NCBI GenBank assembly: GCA_963729365.1
Contig: CAVSNQ010000010.1
Coordinates: 248,001-312,000 of the forward strand
Reading direction: 5' to 3'
From: JASHPR01 sp963729365
GTDB lineage: Bacteria > Actinomycetota > Actinomycetes > Streptosporangiales > Streptosporangiaceae
DNA: 64,000 nucleotides
The notes beneath the pieces were generated by a model. The model saw only the letters and a program-made list of their open reading frames with translations. It was not told the DNA's origin and did no database searches. The translations under genes were made by a program, and so were the position numbers. Below are positions 1-7,392 of the stretch, one piece after another. How positions within the stretch are numbered: position 1 is the stretch's first letter; each line of letters starts with the position of its first letter.

Positions 1-973
1 GGCCGTCCGGCCACCGCTGCAGCTCGGCCACCCGCCCGCGGGAGGCGCTGATCAGGCGGACCTCGCCGTCGCGGACGATGTAGTCGACGTCGCGGTGCAG
101 TAGCGCGTGCGCGTGCAGCGCCACGTTGAGCCTGGTCAGCATCTCGATCTGGTCGGCGGCGTATAGGTCGATGCCGCCCAGGGCGCGCTCGGCCGCGCGG
201 CCGCCCGCCTCGGTCAGCGACGCGTTGCGGCCGTCGTCGTCGGTCTCGTAGTGCAGGCCGGGCCGCAGCCCGCGCACGACCTCGGCCATCTCGACGTCGG
301 CGTCCGTCCCGGCCGCGGCGCCGGCCAGCACCAGCGGCACCAGCGCCTCGTCGATCAGCACCGAGTCGGCCTCGTCGATCAGCAGCACGTCGGGCGGGGC
401 CGCGACCAGGTCTTCCGGGTCGGTGACCAGCCGGTCGCGGAGCACGTCGAACCCGATCTCGCTGATCGGCGCGTACGTCACCTGCGCCGCGTACGCCAGC
501 CGCCGCTGCGCCGGTGTCGACGCCTGGACGATGTGGCCGATGGTCACGCCGAGCAGGTCGTACAGTGGTCGCATCCACTCGGCGTCGCGCCGGGCCAGGT
601 AGTCGTTGACGGACGCGACCTGCACCGACCGGCCGGCCAGCGCGTACCTGGCGGCCGCGAGCGCACCGGACAGCGTCTTGCCCTCGCCGGTGGCCATCTC
701 CGCGATCTGGCCCTGCAGCATGGCCAGCGTGCCGACCAGCTGCACGTCGAAGGGACGCTCGCCCAGCGCGCGCCGCGCTGCCTCGCGGCCGATCGCGCAA
801 AACTCGGCGTCGTCGCGCGCATCACGCGCCAGAGCCTTGAACGCTTCGTCGGGCAGGCCGGTGAGCTCCGCTTCGCGCTCGCCGATCGCGGGCAGCAGGC
901 GCTGGTAACGGGTTAGGTCGGCCGTGCCCGGCTGCTGCAGGAAGCGCCGGACGCGCGCGCCCAGGACGCTCAT
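1..973 (-). CDS. secA2: Accessory preprotein translocase ATPase SecA2, 3' part outside the window
   Basis: ATP-driven motor of accessory protein export, acting at the membrane with SecYEG. Reading from the ATG at 973 gives an open frame to the window edge (about 324 codons, so roughly the N-terminal 40 percent). The Walker A motif MATGEGKT lies near residues 93-100 and the Walker B/DEAD-type motif LLIDEADSVLIDEA near 197-210, both in SecA context (SVNDYLARRDAEWM follows the first). The N-terminus is short and not typical of housekeeping SecA1, and the protein lies beside pgm rather than prfB or secY genes, which favours the SecA2 paralogue. The carboxyl half, including the second nucleotide-binding fold, cannot be checked here. 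Family is certain; SecA2 over SecA1 is likely. Confidence 0.88.
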   Translation of the reverse strand, partial: MSVLGARVRRFLQQPGTADLTRYQRLLPAIGEREAELTGLPDEAFKALARDARDDAEFCAIGREAARRALGERPFDVQLVGTLAMLQGQIAEMATGEGKTLSGALAAARYALAGRSVQVASVNDYLARRDAEWMRPLYDLLGVTIGHIVQASTPAQRRLAYAAQVTYAPISEIGFDVLRDRLVTDPEDLVAAPPDVLLIDEADSVLIDEALVPLVLAGAAAGTDADVEMAEVVRGLRPGLHYETDDDGRNASLTEAGGRAAERALGGIDLYAADQIEMLTRLNVALHAHALLHRDVDYIVRDGEVRLISASRGRVAELQRWPDG

Positions 974-1058
974 GGCCGGCCTCTGGTCGGGACTGCCGCG
1001 GCCGCTGCCATATAGAAGTCAACGCCCCGCGCGCACGCTCCAGTTCCCGCCGGGCCGC

Positions 1059-2693
1059 TCAGGCGTCGCGCAGCACGGCCTCGATGATCTGCTGCGCCTC
1101 CGCCTGGATGCGGGCCAGGTGATCGGCTCCCTGGAACGACTCGGCGTAGAGCTTATACACGTCCTCGGTCCCCGACGGCCGGGCGGCGAACCAGCCGGAC
1201 TCGGCGATGACCTTCAGGCCGCCGAGCGGCTCGCCGTTGCCCGGCGCGCTGGTCTGCCGGTCCAGCACCTTCTCGCCGGCCAGTTCGGTGACGTCGACCT
1301 GGTCCGGGCTGAGCCGGGCCAGGGCGGCCTTCTGCTCGCGGTTCGCCGGGGCGTCGATGCGCTCGTAGACGGGGGCGCCGAGCCGCTCGGTGAGCTTGTC
1401 GTAGCGCTCGGCCGGGGTGTGGCCGGTGATCGCGGTGATCTCGCTGGCCAGCAGGGCCAGGATGATCCCGTCCTTGTCCGTCGTCCAGACCCGCCCGTCC
1501 CGGCACAGGAACGAGGCACCGGCGCTCTCTTCGCCGCCGAAGGCCACCGTGCCCGCCAGCAGGCCGGGCACGAACCACTTGAACCCGACCGGCACCTCCA
1601 TCAGGCGGCGGCCGGCCGCCTCGGTGACCCGGTCGATGATGGAGGAGCTGACCATGGTCTTGCCGACCGCGGCGTTCGCCGGCCAGCTCCCGCGACAGCG
1701 GTAGAGGTAGTCGATCGCCGCGGCCAGGTAGTGGTTCGGGTTGAGCAGGCCGGCCTGCGGGGTCACGATCCCGTGCCGGTCGGCGTCGGTGTCGTTGCCG
1801 GTCGCGATCGCGAAGTCGGCCCGCCGCGCGATCAGCGAGGCCATGGCGTACGGCGACGAGCAGTCCATCCGGATCCGCCCGTCCCAGTCCAGGGTCATGA
1901 ACCGGAACGTGGGGTCGACCGCCGGGTTGACCACGGTCAGGTCCAGCCCGAACCGGTCGCCGATCTCGCCCCAGTAGGCCACGCTTGCCCCGCCGAGCGG
2001 GTCGGCGCCGATCCGCACCCCGGCCGACCGCACCGCGTCCACGTCCACCACGGACGGCAGTCCGGACACGTACTGGTCGAGGAAGTCGTGCCCCGCGGCG
2101 GCGGCCCGGGCCCGGTCATAACGGACCCTGCGAACCTCGCGCAGCCCGCCGGCCAGCAGCTCGTTGGCCCGGTCCTGGATGGCCGCGGTGATCTGCGTGG
2201 CCGCCGGGCCGCCGTCGGGCGGGTTGTACTTGAAGCCGCCGTCCTCCGGCGGGTTATGCGACGGGGTGACCACGATCCCGTCGGCCAGGCCGTCGGCCCG
2301 CCCCTCGTTGTGCACCAGGATCGCGCGGGACACCGCCGGCGTGGGCGTGTAACCGTCCCGGCTGTCGGCCAGCACCCGCACGTCGTTGGCGGCCAGCACC
2401 TCGAGCGCGGTGACGAAGGCGGGCTCGGAGAGCGCGTGCGTGTCGCGGCCGATGTACAGCGGGCCCGTGATGCCGCCGCGGGCCCGGTAGTCGCAGATCG
2501 CCTGGGTCGTCGCGGCGATGTGATCGTCGTTGAACGAGAGCTTCAGCGCCGAACCGCGATGGCCTGACGTGCCGAATGCCACCCGTTGCCCTGGCTCGCC
2601 CGGATCTGGGTGCAGTGCGTAATAGGCGGTTATCAGCGCCGCGACGTCGACGAGGTCGGCCTGCGCCGCTGGCTGTCCTGCCCGCTCATCCAC
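1059..2693 (-). CDS. pgm: Phosphoglucomutase (alpha-D-glucose phosphate-specific)
   Basis: Interconverts glucose-1-phosphate and glucose-6-phosphate in the cytoplasm, linking glycogen/trehalose metabolism to glycolysis. The 544-residue product is full length and collinear with the E. coli Pgm type (about 546 residues): it opens ERAGQPAAQADLVDV, has FGTSGHRGS near residue 40, the phosphoserine loop TPSHNPPEDGG with Ser145, the metal loop GNDTDADRHG, the sugar-binding GGEESAG and the phosphate-binding ARPSGTEDVYK near the end. I chose GTG at 2693 over an upstream start at 2765 because GGGAGGAGG lies about 8 bases before it and the family N-terminus begins there. Same strand as secA2, 85 bases apart. 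Confidence 0.95.
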   Translation of the reverse strand: MDERAGQPAAQADLVDVAALITAYYALHPDPGEPGQRVAFGTSGHRGSALKLSFNDDHIAATTQAICDYRARGGITGPLYIGRDTHALSEPAFVTALEVLAANDVRVLADSRDGYTPTPAVSRAILVHNEGRADGLADGIVVTPSHNPPEDGGFKYNPPDGGPAATQITAAIQDRANELLAGGLREVRRVRYDRARAAAAGHDFLDQYVSGLPSVVDVDAVRSAGVRIGADPLGGASVAYWGEIGDRFGLDLTVVNPAVDPTFRFMTLDWDGRIRMDCSSPYAMASLIARRADFAIATGNDTDADRHGIVTPQAGLLNPNHYLAAAIDYLYRCRGSWPANAAVGKTMVSSSIIDRVTEAAGRRLMEVPVGFKWFVPGLLAGTVAFGGEESAGASFLCRDGRVWTTDKDGIILALLASEITAITGHTPAERYDKLTERLGAPVYERIDAPANREQKAALARLSPDQVDVTELAGEKVLDRQTSAPGNGEPLGGLKVIAESGWFAARPSGTEDVYKLYAESFQGADHLARIQAEAQQIIEAVLRDA

Positions 2694-2865
2694 CTGTACC
2701 CGCGCCTCCTCCCGGCCGGCCAGCACGGCTCCTAATAAGAGTTGCCCGGGGAGCGCCGCGGTCAACCACCGCGGGCGGGCGCGGCGGGCGGCGGGCGCCC
2801 GCGCTCGGCTTGATCAGCAGCGAGGTCGCGGTCAGCCAGAGCGCGGCGAAGATGAGGAAACCTCG
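2694..2865 (-). other. Gap with a possible membrane-protein tail remnant
   Basis: Between the LigD-like gene and pgm, the minus strand immediately after the LigD-like stop reads FLIFAALWLTATSLLIKPSA in one frame, a plausible transmembrane segment. There is no start, no ribosome site and no recognisable family, and the frame runs on into pgm out of phase. It could be the tail of a lost gene or chance. No gene is called. Confidence 0.2.
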
Positions 2866-4614
2866 CTAGCGGACCGGCGGCAGGGTCTGGCCGGGGCCGA
2901 GCACCGTGCGGAACGGGTCGCCGCGCTCGGCCAGGCGGTCCAGCACCATGCGGATCGTGATGCCGTCCGGCCGCAGCGAAGGATCGTCGAGCTCGTCCCA
3001 CTCGATCGGGGCCGACACGGGCGCGCCCGCCGCGGGACGAGGACTGTACGGCGCGACGAGCGTCTTGTTCTTGACGTTCTGCGTGTAGTCGAGCCGGGCC
3101 CGGCCTTCCCGCTTGTGCACGTCCCACTGCCAGCTGACCAGGTCGGGCACGACCGAGCCGACCGCCTTGGACAGCTGCTCGACCCACTTGCGGGTCTCTT
3201 CGAAGCTGGGCCCGCGGGTGATCGGAATCCAGATCTGGATGCCGGTGTGGCCGGTCAGCTTGGGCTGGGCCCGGACGCCCAGGTGGTCAAGCGCGGTGCG
3301 GTGCAGCCGGGCCAGCACCAGCACGTCGTCCCAGGTCGTGGCCGAGCCCGCGTCGATGTCGATGAGCGCGTAGGTGGGCAGGCGCGGCTCGTCGGCGCGC
3401 GAGGTCCAGGCGTGCCACTCGAGCGCGCCGAAGTTGGCCGCCCACACCAGCGCGGCCGGCTCGTCCACGACCAGGTAGGTGGTGGCGTCGCCGCGGTCGG
3501 CGTTGGGGTTGTCCCAGCGCGGCAGCCAGTCGGGCGCGTGCTCAGGCAGCTGCTTGTGCCAGAACCCATTGGTGCCGGCCCCGCCGGGGAAGCGGTGCAT
3601 GTTGAGCGGGCGGCCGGTCAGGTACGGGAGCGCCACCGGGGCGATCCTGGCCGCGTAGCGGATGAACTCCCGCTTGGTCACCGGCGGCTCGCCGCCGCGT
3701 CCGGGGAACAGCACCTTGTCCAGGTTGGTGACCTTGAGACGGCGGCCGAACACCCCCCAGGTGCCCTCGGCGCCCAGCCCGTCGAGCGCTTCGAGTTCGG
3801 CCTCGCTGGGGCCGCCCTCGGTGACATCGTCGTCACCGGCCTTCGGGCCCCGGCCAGCCGCCTGGCCGCGGCTCTGCCGCGCGCGGCGGCCGGTTGCTGC
3901 CGCCTGGCCGCCGGAGCGAGCACCACCATCGCCCGCGCCCGCGTCGCCGACCGGTACCGATGCCTGGTCGGGCGGCAGGTCGGACCGCCACATCCGCTCC
4001 GGGTCGGCCTTGACCTCGTCGTTGGTGTGGCCGCTGAGCACCGACCGCGGATACTCCTCGGGGTCCCAGCCGGGCACGGCGTATTCGTCGTGCTTGTGCA
4101 GCAGCAGCCACTGGTTCTCGTCCTCGCGGCTGCGGCCCGTCTGCACCAGGATGAACCGGCCCCGAAGCTTCTCGCCGAACACGTCGGCGTGCAGTTCGCC
4201 CGCGGCGACCGCCGCAGCGGGGTCGTCGGTCTCGTGCGGCTCCCAGGTCCCGGTGTCCCACACGATTACGTCGCCGCCGCCGTACTCCCCCTTCGGGATG
4301 ATGCCCTCGAAGTGCAGGTACTCGATCGGATGGTCCTCGACGTGCACCGCGATCCGCTTCACGTTGGGGTCGAGCGTCGGCCCTCTGGGCACGGCCCAGG
4401 AGGCCAGCACCCCGTTGATCTCGAACCGCAGGTCGTAGTGCAGCCGCCGGGCCCGGTGCCGCTGCACCACGAACTGGCGGGCGCCCGGCTCACCGGGCTT
4501 GGGCGGTGCCCCTTCCGGCTCCGGAGTGCGCCCGAAGTCCCGCTTGCGCTGGTAGGGCTGGAGCCGCCCGGCCGGGTCGGGCTTTGCGCCGGTCTGCTGC
4601 CGTGGACGAGGCAT
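2866..4614 (-). CDS. LigD-like protein: 3'-phosphoesterase plus polymerase (Prim-Pol) domains, no ligase domain
   Basis: A 582-residue fusion of two of the three LigD modules used in bacterial non-homologous end joining. Residues about 40-190 are the 3'-phosphoesterase: RRLHYDLRFEINGVLASWAV, VEDHPIEYLHFEG and IPKGEYGGGDV carry the His/Asp/Glu/Lys set expected for Mn-dependent 3'-end healing. A low-complexity Gly/Ala/Arg linker follows (about 215-255). Residues about 280-575 are the archaeo-eukaryotic primase-like polymerase: DIDAGSATTWDD provides the metal aspartates and LDYTQNVKNKTLVAPYSPR the typical distal motif. The usual Ser-x-His stretch is instead GHTGIQIWIPI. No ATP-dependent ligase domain is present. 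It starts 6 bases after the amidohydrolase stop, so the two are probably co-transcribed. Probably a NHEJ accessory polymerase working with a separate ligase. Confidence 0.85.
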   Translation of the reverse strand: MPRPRQQTGAKPDPAGRLQPYQRKRDFGRTPEPEGAPPKPGEPGARQFVVQRHRARRLHYDLRFEINGVLASWAVPRGPTLDPNVKRIAVHVEDHPIEYLHFEGIIPKGEYGGGDVIVWDTGTWEPHETDDPAAAVAAGELHADVFGEKLRGRFILVQTGRSREDENQWLLLHKHDEYAVPGWDPEEYPRSVLSGHTNDEVKADPERMWRSDLPPDQASVPVGDAGAGDGGARSGGQAAATGRRARQSRGQAAGRGPKAGDDDVTEGGPSEAELEALDGLGAEGTWGVFGRRLKVTNLDKVLFPGRGGEPPVTKREFIRYAARIAPVALPYLTGRPLNMHRFPGGAGTNGFWHKQLPEHAPDWLPRWDNPNADRGDATTYLVVDEPAALVWAANFGALEWHAWTSRADEPRLPTYALIDIDAGSATTWDDVLVLARLHRTALDHLGVRAQPKLTGHTGIQIWIPITRGPSFEETRKWVEQLSKAVGSVVPDLVSWQWDVHKREGRARLDYTQNVKNKTLVAPYSPRPAAGAPVSAPIEWDELDDPSLRPDGITIRMVLDRLAERGDPFRTVLGPGQTLPPVR

Positions 4615-4620
4615 GGCCGC

Positions 4621-5538
4621 TCACAGCCCCAGCAGCCGGGCCGCGTTGTCGTGGCAGACGGCGCGCAGCCACGGCTCGCCGAGGTCGAGCCGGGCCAGGG
4701 CCTGCAGCTGGTGCAGGTACGAGTACGGGATGTTGGGGAAGTCGGTGCCCAGCAGGATGCGGTCGCCCGCCTCGGCCAGCCTGGGACGCAGCTCGACCGG
4801 GAAGGGCGCTATGCGTTCGAGAAAGTCGGTAAAGGCCATCGTGGTGTCCAGGTAAACGCCCTGATGATGCTCCGCGAGGCCGAGAAACTCGCCGTACTCG
4901 GGCGCACCGAGGTGCGCGATGATCGTGACCAGCCGCGGGTGCCGGGCCAGCACCTCGGACATGGGCCCGGGGCCGGTGAACCGGCCCGGCATCGGCCCCG
5001 AGCCGCAGTGCACCACGACTGGCACGCGCGCCTCGGCCAGCAGCGCCCAGACCGGGCCGAGCAGCTCGTCCCGGGGGTCGTACCCGCCGACCTGCAGATG
5101 CGCCTTGAACAGCCGCGCGCCCGCGCCGATCGCCTCGGCCACGTACACGTCGGCGCCGGGCTCGGGGAAGAACGTCGCGCTGTGCAGCGCGTCCGGGGTC
5201 CGGGCCGCGAACTCGGCCGCCCACGCGTTCAGCCAGGCCGCCATGCCCGGCTTGTGCGGATAGGCCAGCGCGCTGAACCGGCGCACCCCGAACGCGCGCA
5301 GCACGGCCACCCGCTCGTCCTCGGGCCGCCGGTACGCGATCGGCCAGGCCTGCCCGGTCGCGGCCCGGCCCTGGTCGAAGTAGGCCCAGACCTTGGCCAG
5401 CACGTTGGGCGGCATGAAATGCGTGTGGACATCAACCAGGCCCGGCAATTGAAGACTTTCCCAGAACGCCACGACAGCCGCTGACTCGGCCACCGCATCG
5501 CGCTCGCCTGGCGCGGCCACGTCCTGCAGGCTGGTCAC
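4621..5538 (-). CDS. Amidohydrolase family protein (TIM-barrel metal hydrolase)
   Basis: 305-residue cytoplasmic protein of the amidohydrolase-2 family (ACMS decarboxylase/resorcylate decarboxylase-like fold). Metal and catalytic ligands are visible: VDVHTHF near residue 38, VVVHCGSGP in the middle, IIAHLGAP further on, and the terminal Asp in LLGTDFPNIPYS. Family members are hydrolases or non-oxidative decarboxylases of aromatic or nucleobase-like compounds; the substrate cannot be read from sequence. It is the first gene of a minus-strand pair with the LigD-like gene (6-base gap), an unusual partner. The ATG at 5538 is kept because the protein reaches full family length from there. Confidence 0.85.
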   Translation of the reverse strand: MTSLQDVAAPGERDAVAESAAVVAFWESLQLPGLVDVHTHFMPPNVLAKVWAYFDQGRAATGQAWPIAYRRPEDERVAVLRAFGVRRFSALAYPHKPGMAAWLNAWAAEFAARTPDALHSATFFPEPGADVYVAEAIGAGARLFKAHLQVGGYDPRDELLGPVWALLAEARVPVVVHCGSGPMPGRFTGPGPMSEVLARHPRLVTIIAHLGAPEYGEFLGLAEHHQGVYLDTTMAFTDFLERIAPFPVELRPRLAEAGDRILLGTDFPNIPYSYLHQLQALARLDLGEPWLRAVCHDNAARLLGL

Positions 5539-5611
5539 CCCTCAAGTCTGCCAGGCCCGGTCCCGGCCGCCGGACACACCGGCCGCCGACCGCCCGCCGC
5601 CCGCCGGGCGC

Positions 5612-5694
5612 GGGCCGCCTCCCCCTGGCGCGCGCCGTCGGGCCGCCTCCCCCTGGCACACGGCGTCGGCCGCCTCCCCCTGGCGCACGCCGTC
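5612..5694. repeat. Three tandem copies of a 27-28 bp GC-rich unit
   Basis: Units beginning GGGCCGCCTCCCCCTGGC recur at 5612, 5640 and about 5667, differing mainly in the second half (GCGCGCC, ACACGGC, GCACGCC). They lie in the intergenic space between the divergent amidohydrolase and SDR genes. No open frame of either neighbour crosses them. Function unknown; a slipped-strand minisatellite is the simplest reading. Confidence 0.8.
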
Positions 5695-5728
5695 GGGCCG
5701 CCGCGCGCCGCCCGCCGCGCGCCGGAAT

Positions 5729-5742
5729 TGAAACGTGTTCTA
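5729..5742 (+). promoter_or_regulatory. KstR-type operator upstream of the SDR gene
   Basis: TGAAACGTGTTCTA fits the KstR consensus TnnAACnnGTTnnA at every fixed position. KstR is a TetR-family repressor of sterol catabolism in mycobacteria and relatives. The site ends 43 bases before the GTG of the SDR at 5786, a normal place for a repressor operator. A second, better palindrome of the same type lies at 63965. No kstR gene is in the window. Confidence 0.6.
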
Positions 5743-5785
5743 GTTACCTCGTAGGCTGAGCCCACTCGACAGGAGAGGCGGCCCG

Positions 5786-6580
5786 GTGATCCTTGACCGT
5801 TTCCGCGTCACCGGCAGGGTGGCCGTAGTGACCGGCGCTGGCCGGGGAATCGGCGCGGCCAGCGCGATCGCCCTGGCCCAGGCCGGCGCCGACGTGGTGA
5901 TCTCGGCGCGCACCGAGGACGAGCTGGCCAAGGTCGCGCGCGAGATCGAGGCGGCCGGGCGGAGGGCGCTCGCCGTTTCCGCCGACCTGACCGACCTCGA
6001 CGCCGCGGCCGCCCTGGCCGACGCGGCGGTGGCCGCGTTCGGGCGGCTGGACATCGTCGTCAACAACATCGGCGGGGCCATGCCGCGGCCGTTCCTGGCG
6101 ACCAAGCCACGGCACCTGGCTGACGCGTTCCAGTTCAACGTCGCCGTCGCGCACAGCCTCACCCGCGCCGCCGTGCCTCACCTGCTCGCGTCCCCCGGCC
6201 AGGCCGGCGCCGTGATCAACATCTCGTCGGTCATCGGCCGGGTCCCGGGCCGCGGCTACCTCGCCTACGGGACCGCCAAGGCGGCCGTGGCCCAGTACAC
6301 CCGGCTGGCCGCCGCCGACCTCGCGCCCAGGATCCGGGTGAACGCGATCGCCGTCGGCTCGGTGGCCACGTCAGCGCTCGACCTCGTGCTCACCAACGAC
6401 GAGCTCCGGGGCCAGATGGAGCGGGCGACCCCGCTGGGCCGGATCGGCGATCCGGAAGATGTCGCGGCGGCGGTCCTGTTCCTGGCCTCGCCGGCCGCCG
6501 CCTACATCACCGGGAAGATCCTCGAGGTCGATGGCGGCCTGGACCGGCCCAACCTGGACCTGGGCCTGCCCGACCTCTGA
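5786..6580 (+). CDS. SDR-family NAD(P)-dependent oxidoreductase
   Basis: 264-residue classical short-chain dehydrogenase. It has the Rossmann motif TGAGRGIGAASAIAL near residue 17, the NNIGG structural motif near 92, catalytic Ser in INISSVIG and the YxxxK pair in YLAYGTAKAAV. The C-terminus ITGKILEVDGGLDRPN is typical of FabG-like enzymes. GTG at 5786 follows AGGAGAGG by about 6 bases. The KstR-type box upstream suggests a role in steroid or other ring/side-chain catabolism, for example oxidation of a hydroxyacyl or hydroxysteroid intermediate; this is inference from the operator. Not in an operon with the next gene. Confidence 0.9.
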   Translation: MILDRFRVTGRVAVVTGAGRGIGAASAIALAQAGADVVISARTEDELAKVAREIEAAGRRALAVSADLTDLDAAAALADAAVAAFGRLDIVVNNIGGAMPRPFLATKPRHLADAFQFNVAVAHSLTRAAVPHLLASPGQAGAVINISSVIGRVPGRGYLAYGTAKAAVAQYTRLAAADLAPRIRVNAIAVGSVATSALDLVLTNDELRGQMERATPLGRIGDPEDVAAAVLFLASPAAAYITGKILEVDGGLDRPNLDLGLPDL

Positions 6581-6789
6581 CCGACCAGCGGTCGTGATGC
6601 ACGATCTCGGTCAGCGGCCGGCGGTGCGCGGCTACCGGCCATCTTCTCCGCGGATATCCCCACCCGCGGTCAGGGCGGCGGCTCGGGACCGGCGAGTCGC
6701 GCGGGCGCTGCCACGGCAGCCGCCCTGCGCCGCCGGCCGTGGCAGGCGCAGGGCGGCCACCGACGGCCCGCCTCGGCCCGATGGCCTGA

Positions 6790-6996
6790 TTACGGCGTCG
6801 CGATCATCACTTCCGTCGCCTTGATGATGACGGATACCTGGTCGCCATCTTTCAGGTCCAGGCGCTCGCGCGAAGAATCGGTGATCGCCGCGGTAATCTG
6901 GCCCGCCTCGACGTTCACCTGTATCTCGGCCATGACCGCGCCGGATTTCACGCCCCGCACGGTGCCGGTCAGCTGATTGCGTGCGCTTAGCTGCAT
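6790..6996 (-). CDS. Molbindin (single Mop/TOBE-domain molybdate-binding protein)
   Basis: 68 residues forming one Mop domain: NQLTGTVRGVKSGAVMAEIQ at the start and LKDGDQVSVIIKATEVMIA at the end, the pattern that binds molybdate or tungstate in molbindins and at the tail of ModC. As a free protein it is thought to store or buffer oxyanion in the cytoplasm. The ATG follows a GGGGGAG ribosome site by about 8 bases. A remnant of a matching ABC ATPase lies just upstream on the same strand (7114-7296), so this may be the survivor of a molybdate uptake locus. Confidence 0.88.
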   Translation of the reverse strand: MQLSARNQLTGTVRGVKSGAVMAEIQVNVEAGQITAAITDSSRERLDLKDGDQVSVIIKATEVMIATP

Positions 6997-7113
6997 AACT
7001 GCCTACTCCCCCTTTTTTGATTACCTCTCTGGTTTGCCCCCGCGTCCTGGCCTTCCCCGTGCGGAGCCTGGGCATCCGCTTGATCATCGTGACTCTTCAC
7101 TCCAGTCATTTGA

Positions 7114-7296
7114 TCACCCAATTTGGGCGATTTGTCCGTACGGGGCGAGTGAAAAGACGGACCCGGTCGCCGAGCAGGTCGACGGTGCCGATCTGCCCCG
7201 CCCAGACGCTGGCCGCGGCTCGTCGAGCAGCAGCAGCTTCGGTTCGGTCACCAGCACCCGGGCCATCGCCACCCGCTGCTGCTGCCCTCCGGGCAT
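7114..7296 (-). pseudogene. Remnant of an ABC transporter ATPase (ModC-like)
   Basis: The minus strand reads GGQQQRVAMARVLVTEPK followed by LLLLDEP, the ABC signature and Walker B of an importer ATPase. There is no Walker A upstream and the frame is lost straight after LLLLDEP; a shifted frame then reads GQIGTVDLLGDRVRLF, like a ModC/MOSC-type tail. It is therefore a fragment of about 60 codons with a frameshift. Neighbouring molbindin suggests it belonged to a molybdate or similar oxyanion importer. Confidence 0.7.
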
Positions 7297-7350
7297 GGCG
7301 CCCGGTCGGGTTGGCGCGTGGCCGTGGGGCCGCGTCGCTAGGCTTTGGCG

Positions 7351-7392
7351 ATGGGCAAGGTCGCCGGCTGCCGCATCATCGCCGGGCTATGA
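7351..7392 (+). CDS. Possible 13-codon leaderless mini-ORF coupled to the beta-propeller gene
   Basis: ATG at 7351 opens MGKVAGCRIIAGL and stops with TGA at 7390-7392, so its stop overlaps the ATG at 7389 of the next gene as ATGA. A -10-like TAGGCT lies at 7339-7344, about 6 bases before the ATG, which fits the leaderless starts common in actinomycetes. It would let ribosomes reach the main gene, which has no clear ribosome site of its own. It could equally be chance; there is no family evidence for so short a peptide. Confidence 0.3.
   Translation: MGKVAGCRIIAGL

Noticed and set aside
3115..5484. 789-codon plus-strand open frame opposite the LigD-like and amidohydrolase genes
   Set aside because: Arg/Gly/Val-rich, no motifs, fully antisense to two well-supported genes; typical of GC-rich antisense frames.
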